Shown piece after piece: positions 1 to 4,984 of a DNA stretch of 5,234 nucleotides; the first letter of the stretch is position 1, and every line of letters begins with the position of its first letter. The stretch covers positions 1 to 5,234 of the forward strand of contig CAJCJE010000997.1 of the NCBI GenBank assembly GCA_903970565.1. Direction: 5' to 3'. This DNA comes from Candidatus Melainabacteria bacterium (GTDB taxonomy: Bacteria; Actinomycetota; Actinomycetes; Mycobacteriales; Pseudonocardiaceae). The notes beneath the pieces were generated by a model. It did not search any database and was not told where the DNA came from. It saw only the letters and a program-made list of their open reading frames with translations. Both the position numbers and the translations under genes were made by a program.

Positions 1-20
1 ACCTCGTGCCTCGTGCAAAA

Positions 21-40
21 TGTATACTTCAAAGTATACA
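21..40. promoter_or_regulatory. AT-rich palindromic operator-like site
   Basis: TGTATACTT and AAGTATACA form perfect 9-bp arms around a 2-bp spacer, an AT-rich island in GC-rich DNA. Such dyads are typical operators for dimeric regulators (GntR, TetR or MarR type); I cannot name the family. Each arm contains TATACT, a good -10 hexamer. Read leftward, the TATACT at 38-33 is followed by two copies of the 7-mer CACGAGG (15-9 and 8-2 on the minus strand), which contain ribosome-binding-like GAGG. This suggests a leftward gene starting just outside the window, with the operator over its -10. No convincing -35 is present for either direction. Confidence 0.55.
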
Positions 41-151
41 GATGACAATACGGTGTGCTGGAGCAGCAGACTGCGGCGCAGGCGCGGTTCGTTAGTCGAG
101 GTGTTCGGCGACCGAGTAGTTCCCTGTCCGTGGAACGCCGATCCCGCGTCA

Positions 152-180
152 TTGACATCCGTTCGACATTCGCGTTCCGT
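152..180 (+). promoter_or_regulatory. Possible promoter / direct-repeat site before the ssuE leader
   Basis: A perfect -35 hexamer TTGACA lies at 152-157. It overlaps a direct repeat, GACATCCG (154-161) and GACATTCG (165-172), spaced 11 bp apart (one helical turn) with one mismatch. At 17-bp spacing the -10 would be TTCCGT (175-180), a poor match. The transcript would then begin near 187-188, almost at the GTG of the leader ORF, so a leaderless message is possible. The repeat could be an activator or repressor site. The -35 is good and the rest is weak. Confidence 0.3.
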
Positions 181-187
181 GGAGTAC

Positions 188-265
188 GTGCCCAGTTACC
201 GCAACCTCACCCGGCGACGGCATGTCGACTTCGGTCGCATCGTCGCGCAGGGTTGTCCACGCTGA
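188..265 (+). CDS. Putative leader peptide upstream of ssuE (25 aa)
   Basis: A 25-residue ORF starts at GTG 188, with GGAG at 181-184 only 3 nt upstream, or it may be read as leaderless. Its C-terminal part reads LTRRRHVDFGRIVAQGCPR. This matches the pattern (short, Arg-rich, RRxHVDxxR, one Cys just before the stop) that I recall for actinobacterial ORFs annotated as putative leader peptides ahead of sulfur-assimilation genes. The Cys codon is TGT (254-256), the less usual choice in GC-rich genomes, two codons before TGA. The ORF lies 204 nt before ssuE, and a hairpin at 301-327 sits between them, as expected for attenuation. The likely role is in cis: ribosome progress or stalling decides whether ssuED is transcribed. 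The same frame is open upstream to position 20, but that part shows no coding character. The main uncertainty is the exact start and the signal sensed. Confidence 0.65.
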   Translation: MPSYRNLTRRRHVDFGRIVAQGCPR

Positions 266-281
266 CCGCCCCGAACGCCCA

Positions 282-313
282 GGGGATTCCGGTCACCTGA
301 CTCAGGAGTCCTT
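282..313 (+). promoter_or_regulatory. Candidate antiterminator pairing
   Basis: GGATTCC (284-290) can pair with GGAGTCC (305-311) as RNA: seven consecutive pairs including one U-G, extendable by two G-U pairs to 282 and 313. This uses the same strand as the left arm of the 301-327 hairpin, so the two structures exclude each other. A further weak option pairs CCCC (269-272) with GGGG (282-285). CCCC lies 4 nt after the leader stop codon, where a terminating ribosome would cover it. The pairings were found by eye, and no folding energy was computed. Confidence 0.4.
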
Positions 314-327
314 TTCGGACTTCTGAG
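301..327 (+). terminator. Hairpin in the ssuE leader, likely attenuator
   Basis: CTCAGGAGTCC (301-311) pairs with GGACTTCTGAG (317-327): an 11-bp stem with one G-U and a 5-nt loop TTTTC. No T-tract follows, so it is not a classical intrinsic terminator, though actinomycetes often use hairpins without U-tracts. It lies 35 nt after the leader-peptide stop and 142 nt before the ssuE start. It therefore fits conditional termination within the ssuED leader better than the end of an upstream gene, for which there is no evidence here. A smaller DNA palindrome CCTGACTCAGG (296-306) overlaps its left arm. Confidence 0.55.
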
Positions 328-469
328 CCGGGCCGCCGTCAGATCGACCACCGCGCCCTTCACCGACCGGGCCCACGGTGCCCGGCGAGCCGGTTCACCC
401 GACCATTGCGGGGTTCTCGGCCTGGACGGGGCGCGTTTCGGCAAGCTGATTCGAACGGAGTTCGTTGCC

Positions 470-1033
470 ATGTCCTCGATTCTGGTGTTGTCCGGCAGCC
501 CGTCCGCGACCTCGCGCACCGCCGCGCTCGCCGAACATCTCGCCGACCGGTTGCGCCGCGAGGGACATCGGGTGCGCACGGTGCGAGTTCGCGACCTGCC
601 CGCGCAGGCCCTGCTGACCGGTGACGCGCGGAATCCGGAGATCGCCGAGGTCATCGACGCGCTGGCGAAGGCGGATGGCGTGGTGGTCGCCTCGCCGGTC
701 TACAAGGCCGCCTACAGCGGCGTGCTGAAGACCCTGCTCGACCTGCTGCCCCAGTTCGCGCTCGCCGACAAGGTGGTCCTGCCGGTCGTCACCGGCGGAA
801 GTCCGGCGCACGTGCTCGCGCTGGACTACGCACTGCGCCCCGTGCTCTCCTCACTCGGCGCGCACCACATCGTGCCGGGCTGGTTCGTGCTGGACCGGCA
901 CATCGAGCCGACCGAGGTCGGTGACGTGCTCCTCGCCCCGGAATCGGCCGAACCGCTCTACGGTGTCGTCGACGGGTTTTCGGTGGCACTGGCGGCGCTG
1001 CACGCCCGACGGTCCCTGGTCGAGGCCTCCTGA
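470..1033 (+). CDS. ssuE: NAD(P)H-dependent FMN reductase SsuE
   Basis: This cytoplasmic flavodoxin-fold reductase uses NAD(P)H to reduce FMN and hands FMNH2 to the sulfonate monooxygenase encoded next. At 187 aa it is close to the usual SsuE length. The phosphate-binding segment GSPSATSRT is at residues 9-17, SPVYKAAYSGVLKTLLDLLP at 75-94, and LPVVTGGSPAHVLALDYALRP at 104-124. All match the E. coli SsuE pattern as I recall it. Tyr120 aligns with E. coli Tyr118, the residue of the pi-helix that defines two-component flavin reductases. The ATG at 470 has GGAG at 457-460, 9 nt upstream. That GGA sits in the loop of a small inverted repeat, CGAAC/GTTCG (452-464), which might moderate initiation. 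The gene is first in an operon with ssuD and lies behind a leader peptide and hairpin. MsuE of the methanesulfonate system is a close alternative name, but the downstream gene favours SsuE. Confidence 0.93.
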   Translation: MSSILVLSGSPSATSRTAALAEHLADRLRREGHRVRTVRVRDLPAQALLTGDARNPEIAEVIDALAKADGVVVASPVYKAAYSGVLKTLLDLLPQFALADKVVLPVVTGGSPAHVLALDYALRPVLSSLGAHHIVPGWFVLDRHIEPTEVGDVLLAPESAEPLYGVVDGFSVALAALHARRSLVEAS

Positions 1034-1034
1034 C

Positions 1035-1100
1035 CGCTCCTGGTCGATCGACCCGGAGCGATCGACCCGGAGCGATCGACCAGGAGCGACCAGGAGCGAC
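1035..1100. repeat. Tandem 14-bp and nested inverted repeats between ssuE and ssuD
   Basis: The 89-bp gap between ssuE and ssuD is mostly repeats. CGATCGACCCGGAG occurs at 1045-1058 and 1059-1072, and with one change (CCAGG for CCCGG) at 1073-1086. A 10-bp shortened unit, CGACCAGGAG, follows at 1087-1096. In addition, CGCTCCTGGTCGATCG (1035-1050) is the exact reverse complement of 1073-1088, giving a 16-bp stem around a 22-nt loop. GGTCGATCGACC (1042-1053) is itself a palindrome. The structured RNA could tune ssuD relative to ssuE (mRNA stability, partial termination or coupling). Alternatively it may be simple repeat expansion. The ssuD ribosome binding site GAGGAG (1110-1115) lies outside the repeats. 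Confidence 0.85.
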
Positions 1101-1122
1101 CGGACAGCCGAGGAGCGGACCG

Positions 1123-2295
1123 ATGACCCTCACCTTCCACTGGTTTCTGCCGACCTACGGCGACAGCCGCTACCTGGTCGGTGGTGGCCACGGCACCGAC
1201 ATCACCAGCGCGGCCGGTGATCGGCCGGCGACGATCGCCTATCTCGGTCAGATCGCCCGCAGCGCCGAACAACTCGGCTTCGTCGGCGCGCTGACCCCGA
1301 CCGGGGCCTGGTGCGAGGACGCCTGGCTGACCACCGCGATGCTGGCCGGCCAGACCGAACGGCTGAAGTTCCTGGTCGCCTTCCGCCCCGGTCTGCTCTC
1401 GCCGACGCTGGCCGCGCAGATGGCCGCGACCTTCCAGCGGTACGCGCCGGGGCGGCTGCTGGTCAACGTGGTGACCGGGGGAGAGGACGCCGAACAGCGT
1501 TCCTTCGGCGATTTCCGCCCCAAGGACGAGCGCTACCGGCGCACCGACGAGTTCCTGTCCGTGGTCCGCGCCCTCTGGCGCGGCGAGCGGGTCGACTTCG
1601 AGGGCGACCAGGTGCACGTCGAGGGCGCGAAACTGGCCAGGGTGCCCGACCCGACCCCGACCATCTACTTCGGCGGCTCCTCGCCGGACGCGGTGCGGGT
1701 CGCCGCCACACAGGTCGACGTCTATCTGACCTGGGGCGAGCCACCCGCCGCCGTCGCGGAGAAGATCGCCCGACTGCGCACGGCCGCCGCCGAGGCCGGC
1801 CGCACGCTGCGGTTCGGCATCCGGCTGCACGTGATCAGCCGCGACACCTCCGCCCACGCCTGGGCCGAGACCGAGCGGCTGCTCGCCGCTCTCGACCCGA
1901 AGGTGATCGCTGAAGTCCACAATGGACTTGCGCGCAGCCAGTCCGAGGGCCAGCAACGGATGCTCGCGCTCAACGGCGGCAACACCGAAGGGTTGGAGAT
2001 CTACCCGAACCTGTGGGCCGGGGTCGGTCTGGTCCGGGGCGGCGCCGGCACCGCGCTGGTCGGCAGCCACGCCGAGGTCGCCGAACGGATCGAGGAGTAC
2101 CACGCGCTGGGCATCGACGAGTTCATCCTGTCCGGCCACCCGCACCTGGAAGAGGCCTACTGGTTCGGCGAGGGCGTGCTGCCCTTGTTGCGCCGCAAGG
2201 GACTGTGGCAACACCCGGCCTCAGCCGAAGCCGGCCCGGTCGTCCCGCCGACCATCCCCTTCACCGATCGCACCCCAGCCCCCACCGCCTCCTGA
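1123..2295 (+). CDS. ssuD: FMNH2-dependent alkanesulfonate monooxygenase SsuD
   Basis: This TIM-barrel flavin monooxygenase of the bacterial luciferase-like family uses FMNH2 (from SsuE) and O2 to split alkanesulfonates into an aldehyde and sulfite, which feeds cysteine synthesis. It is 390 aa, against about 380 for E. coli SsuD. Family signatures are FWFLPTYGD-like FHWFLPTYGD (5-14), PTGAWCEDAW (59-68), FLVAFRPG (83-90), NVVTGG (115-120), YFGGSS (182-187), LTWGEPP (202-208), FGIRLHVI (231-238), QQRM (277-280) and PNLWAGVGLVRGGAGTALVG (295-314). Cys64, Arg234, His236 and Arg305 align with E. coli Cys54, Arg226, His228 and Arg297. The position of catalytic Tyr331 (GYPHLEEAY) is His339 here (GHPHLEEAY). 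There is a roughly 9-residue insertion near 19-35, and the C-terminal 25 residues are Pro/Ala-rich and divergent. GAGGAG lies 7 nt before the ATG. The gene is second in the operon, followed 44 nt later by a strong hairpin, with no transporter genes in sight. Confidence 0.95.
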   Translation: MTLTFHWFLPTYGDSRYLVGGGHGTDITSAAGDRPATIAYLGQIARSAEQLGFVGALTPTGAWCEDAWLTTAMLAGQTERLKFLVAFRPGLLSPTLAAQMAATFQRYAPGRLLVNVVTGGEDAEQRSFGDFRPKDERYRRTDEFLSVVRALWRGERVDFEGDQVHVEGAKLARVPDPTPTIYFGGSSPDAVRVAATQVDVYLTWGEPPAAVAEKIARLRTAAAEAGRTLRFGIRLHVISRDTSAHAWAETERLLAALDPKVIAEVHNGLARSQSEGQQRMLALNGGNTEGLEIYPNLWAGVGLVRGGAGTALVGSHAEVAERIEEYHALGIDEFILSGHPHLEEAYWFGEGVLPLLRRKGLWQHPASAEAGPVVPPTIPFTDRTPAPTAS

Positions 2296-2339
2296 AGGTC
2301 AGGAACGGCAACGCCGAGCCTGCCTCCAGGAATGCCGAC

Positions 2340-2384
2340 GCCGAGGGCTCACCGCCTCCTGATCGGAAGCGGTGAGCCCTCGGC
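2340..2384. terminator. Strong bidirectional terminator hairpin
   Basis: GCCGAGGGCTCACCGC (2340-2355) and GCGGTGAGCCCTCGGC (2369-2384) form a perfect 16-bp stem around a 13-nt loop. It lies between the converging ssuD (stop at 2295) and the exporter (stop at 2424 on the minus strand). No T-tract is present on either side, which is common for actinomycete terminators. ATGCCGA (2332-2338) can also pair with TCGGCAT (2380-2386), a minor alternative. Position and symmetry make a shared terminator the obvious reading. Confidence 0.85.
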
Positions 2385-2423
2385 ATGTCCCCGGCTACCT
2401 CACCTGTGGTTCGTTCGGGCCGT

Positions 2424-3908
2424 TTACCTGCGCGGGTCGGGCAGGCGCTGGCCGGCGAACACGATGGCCAGCGCGATGACCACCTGCACCCCCATCACCA
2501 GCGCGAACGCATCGCGCATCCCCAGTTCGGCCGGGGCGCTCAGGACGCTGAACAGGGTGCCGAGGGTGGCCACGCCCAAAGCGAGCGAGGACTGCTGGGT
2601 GGTGGCCAGCGCGCCACTGCCGACGCCCGCGCTCTCGGCCGGCACGTGCGCCAGCACCACCCGGAACAGTGTGGTCATCGCCATTCCCTGGCCGAGTCCG
2701 GTGATCAACATGCTCGGCGCGAGTACCAGCACGTTCAGATGCGGCCAGAAGATCAGGGTCACGATGATCATGGTGGCGATGCCGAAGCCCTGCACCGCGG
2801 TGCCCATCGGGATGACCTTCGCGCCGAACCGGGTCACCAGCCGGCTGCTGATCATGGAGGTGGAGAAGAAGCCGATCGCCATCGGGGTCAGCGCCAGCCC
2901 GGAACCCAGCGGCCCGAGGCCAAGGCCCTCCTGGAGGGTCACCGCGTAGACGAACATGAACCCGCCGAAGCTGACGAAGAACGGCAGCGCCACCAGCAGG
3001 CCACGGCGGATACTGGGCATCCGCATGATCGTCGGTGGCAGTAGCGGCACCCGGCCGGCCCGCTCGGCACGCTTCTCGATGAGCACGAAGGCGACGGCGG
3101 CGAACGGGAACACCGCGAGCGAGACCCACATCCAGACCGGCCAGCCGGTGGCCTGGCCCTCCATCAGCGGAACGAGCAGGCTCAGCAAAGTGATCGCGAG
3201 AACGACGGTGCCCAGCCGGTCGATCGGGGTCGGCCTGCTCGCCCTGGTCTCCGGCACGGTGCGCTTGGCCAGCAGCAGGCCGAGCAGGCCGATCGGCACG
3301 TTCACCAGGAAGATCGGCCGCCAGCTGCTTCCCGCGATGTTGGCCGAAACCAGTGCCCCGCCGAGGAGTTGGCCGACCACGGTCGAGATGCCGCCGACCG
3401 CGCCGTAGAGGCCCAGCGCCTTGGACCGCTGCTCGCCGTGGGTGGTCGCCTGGATGGTGGACAGCACCTGCGGCAGCATCAGCGCCGACGCCGCGCCCTG
3501 AGCCACCCGCGCGGCGACCAGCGCCATCGCGGTGGGGGCGAGGCCGCAGGCCAGCGAGGTGACGGTGAAGGCGGCCAAGCCGAAGACGAACAGGCGTCGC
3601 CGGCCGAAGGTGTCGCCCAGGCGCCCGCCGAGCACCATCAGCAGCGCGTAGGCGATGCCGTAGCCGGCCACCACCAGTTCCAGGGTCGCCGTCGAGGCGT
3701 GCAGGCTGGTGTCGATGGTGGGCAGCGCGACGTTGACGATGAAGAAGTCAATCATCGGCAGGGCCGCGCCGATCAGCACGGTGAACAGGCCGGCGGAGGT
3801 CATTGCGGCGGGGCCGGGTCGTGAGCCGTTGGTGGTGTCACTCGTGGCGGCCCGGTGGCGTCCGGTGAGCGCCGGGCCAACCGGGGCGACCTCGAGGTTC
3901 GTTGTCAT
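2424..3908 (-). CDS. MFS exporter, DHA2 (14-TM) drug-efflux family
   Basis: This inner-membrane proton-coupled exporter is of the EmrB/QacA-like DHA2 type; its substrate is unknown. From the ATG at 3908 it is 494 aa. A hydrophilic N-terminus of about 35 residues is followed by fourteen predicted hydrophobic segments. The first contains MIDFFIVNVALPTI, the DHA2 version of the usual LDxTIVNVALP motif. Motif A, GGRLGDTFGRRR, follows TM2. The motif B region is RVAQGAASALMLPQ in TM4, and the motif C-like GAVGGISTVVGQLLGGAL is in TM5. WRPIFLVNVPIGLLG precedes TM6, another DHA2 hallmark. A GTG at 3935 would add nine residues. I prefer ATG 3908 because its context, GTGGTGCCATGAC, is shared with the divergent regulator and because family N-termini vary. 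No strong Shine-Dalgarno precedes either start. It is transcribed divergently from the helix-turn-helix gene, which probably controls it, and it ends in TAA next to the shared terminator. Confidence 0.9.
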   Translation of the reverse strand: MTTNLEVAPVGPALTGRHRAATSDTTNGSRPGPAAMTSAGLFTVLIGAALPMIDFFIVNVALPTIDTSLHASTATLELVVAGYGIAYALLMVLGGRLGDTFGRRRLFVFGLAAFTVTSLACGLAPTAMALVAARVAQGAASALMLPQVLSTIQATTHGEQRSKALGLYGAVGGISTVVGQLLGGALVSANIAGSSWRPIFLVNVPIGLLGLLLAKRTVPETRASRPTPIDRLGTVVLAITLLSLLVPLMEGQATGWPVWMWVSLAVFPFAAVAFVLIEKRAERAGRVPLLPPTIMRMPSIRRGLLVALPFFVSFGGFMFVYAVTLQEGLGLGPLGSGLALTPMAIGFFSTSMISSRLVTRFGAKVIPMGTAVQGFGIATMIIVTLIFWPHLNVLVLAPSMLITGLGQGMAMTTLFRVVLAHVPAESAGVGSGALATTQQSSLALGVATLGTLFSVLSAPAELGMRDAFALVMGVQVVIALAIVFAGQRLPDPRR

Positions 3909-4018
3909 GGCACCACCATGCGCGCGATCTGACACTGGTACCTAGAGCCTGCTTATCCAGGTATCAGGACTACCTGGTAATAGGTTTACGTGTGTGACAT
4001 CGTGGTGCCATGACCACG
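3900..4018. repeat. Mirrored start-codon contexts of the divergent genes
   Basis: The exporter and regulator starts have nearly the same sequence in opposite orientation. GTGGTGCCATGACAACG reads on the minus strand at 3916-3900, and GTGGTGCCATGACCACG on the plus strand at 4002-4018: 16 of 17 identical, with the ATG inside. The second copy is also partly self-complementary (GTGGT/ACCAC). Neither has a normal purine-rich ribosome binding site, so the repeat may be a shared initiation context, a regulator site over both starts, or a trace of duplication. Confidence 0.6.
3952..3981. promoter_or_regulatory. Overlapping divergent promoters with a central dyad operator
   Basis: CCAGGTA (3957-3963) and TACCTGG (3971-3977) are perfect 7-bp inverted arms around 7 bp. 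A one-base shift adds TTA (3953-3955) and TAA (3978-3980). For the exporter (minus strand), TTACCA (3980-3975) and GATAAG (3957-3952) are 17 bp apart, each 4 of 6 to consensus. For the regulator (plus strand), TTATCC (3953-3958) and GGTAAT (3976-3981) are also 17 bp apart, 3 and 4 of 6. The dyad would therefore occupy the spacer of both promoters. A related half-site, TACCTAG, lies at 3939-3945 and CTGGTA recurs at 3935-3940. A likely binder is the adjacent regulator. The repeats are certain; the promoter calls are tentative. Confidence 0.5.
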
Positions 4019-4984
4019 TTCGACCGTCCGGGTTCCCCCCGCCGCAGCGCCCTGCCGCCCCCGGCCCAGGTCGGTCTGCCGCCCGCGCCGCCGCAGCGCC
4101 GGCAACAGCCCGCTGACGTGCGGCGACACGAGCTGGCCGACTTCCTGCGCAGCAGGCGGGAACGAATCTCCCCGGACCAGGTCGGCCTCCCGGTCGGTGG
4201 CCGGCGGCGCACGCCGGGCCTGCGCCGCGAGGAGGTCGCCCAACTCGCCGGGGTCGGTGTGACCTGGTACACGTGGCTGGAACAGGGCCGCGACATCCGC
4301 GCCTCCGACCAGGTACTCGGCGCGATTGCCAACACCCTGCAACTGGACCCGTTCGAGCGGGCCCACCTGTTCACCCTGGCCGGTCTGCCCGAGCCGGAGG
4401 TGGAGAGGGAATGCCGGGCGATCTCACCCGCGATCCATCTGATGCTGCGTCAACTGGAGCCGCTACCGGCACTGGTGCACAACGCGCGGATGGATATCCT
4501 CGCCTACAACCGCGCCTACGACCGGTTGGTCGGCGGCCTCGGCCGGTTCGACTTCGCGGAGCGCAACACGCTGCTGCTCGCGTTCACCGATCCCGCCTGG
4601 CGGGCCAGGCTGCTGGACTGGGACGCCGCCGCTCCTCGGCTGGTTGCCCAGTTCCGCGCGGCGATGGCCGGCCATGTGGCGGAGTCGAGCTGGAAGTGCC
4701 TGGTCAAACAGCTCCGTGAGGAGTCGGCGGAGTTCGCGGCGCTGTGGGATCAGCACGAGGTCCGGCCACCGGAGAACCTGACCAAGCGTTATCTCAACGT
4801 CGAGGTCGGCATTCTGCACCTGGACTACACCCACCTGTGGTTCGGTCCGCACTCCGAGCGGCGGCTGACCACCTACACCCCGACCGACGAGAGCACCCGC
4901 CTGAGGCTGGAGCAGCTCTATGACCTCGTCCTCACCGAGGAGGCGCAGGCCGAACTGACGGTCAGCCGCGTCGGCGGAGCCTGA
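4010..4984 (+). CDS. XRE-family HTH regulator with MmyB/MltR-like ligand-binding domain
   Basis: This is a one-component cytoplasmic transcription factor of 324 aa. Residues 1-36 are Pro/Arg-rich and probably disordered, an extension beyond the usual start near RRHELADFLRSRRERISP (38-55). The conserved block VGLPVGGRRRTPGLRREEVA (58-77) leads into the helix-turn-helix, with LRREEVAQLAGVGVTWYTWLE at 71-91 and the recognition helix around 83-92. Then comes LGAIANTLQLDPFERAHLFTLAG (103-125). Residues 140-320 match the MmyB-like (MltR) ligand-binding fold: LVHNARMDILAYNRAYDRLV (155-174), LLAFTDPAWR (189-198), LVAQFRAAMAGH (211-222) and a C-terminal LTTYTPTDESTRLRLEQL (286-303). In the family this domain is PAS-like and can hold a fatty-acid-like ligand; the effector here is unknown. 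The gene is divergent from the exporter by 101 bp, suggesting control of it and of itself. No clear ribosome binding site precedes the ATG. A GTG at 4118 (residue 37) would remove the extension but also lacks one. Confidence 0.9.
   Translation: MTTFDRPGSPRRSALPPPAQVGLPPAPPQRRQQPADVRRHELADFLRSRRERISPDQVGLPVGGRRRTPGLRREEVAQLAGVGVTWYTWLEQGRDIRASDQVLGAIANTLQLDPFERAHLFTLAGLPEPEVERECRAISPAIHLMLRQLEPLPALVHNARMDILAYNRAYDRLVGGLGRFDFAERNTLLLAFTDPAWRARLLDWDAAAPRLVAQFRAAMAGHVAESSWKCLVKQLREESAEFAALWDQHEVRPPENLTKRYLNVEVGILHLDYTHLWFGPHSERRLTTYTPTDESTRLRLEQLYDLVLTEEAQAELTVSRVGGA

Noticed and set aside
20..187. Coding potential upstream of the leader peptide in the same frame
   Set aside because: It would run through the AT-rich palindrome, has no ribosome binding site, lacks third-position GC bias and gives an Arg/Ser-rich sequence without recognisable motifs.
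301..327. Terminator of an upstream plus-strand gene
   Set aside because: No coding region other than the 25-codon leader precedes it, so an attenuator within the ssuED leader is the more economical reading.
451..465. LexA/SOS-box-like sequence TCGAAC-GGA-GTTCGT before ssuE
   Set aside because: The actinobacterial SOS box has a 4-bp spacer (TCGAAC-N4-GTTCGA). Here the spacer is 3 bp and the last base differs, and a sulfonate operon is not an expected SOS target.
1035..1100. CRISPR array
   Set aside because: The units are contiguous 14-bp and 10-bp tandem repeats without unique spacers, and there are no cas genes.
958..2214. Long minus-strand open frame (418 codons) opposite ssuD
   Set aside because: It is a shadow of the GC-rich ssuD gene. 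It is Gly/Ala/Gln-rich, lacks family motifs and is antisense to an unmistakable SsuD.
2385..3044. Plus-strand open frames opposite the exporter
   Set aside because: They are compositional shadows rich in His, Gln, Arg and Glu, while the minus strand gives a full 14-TM transporter.
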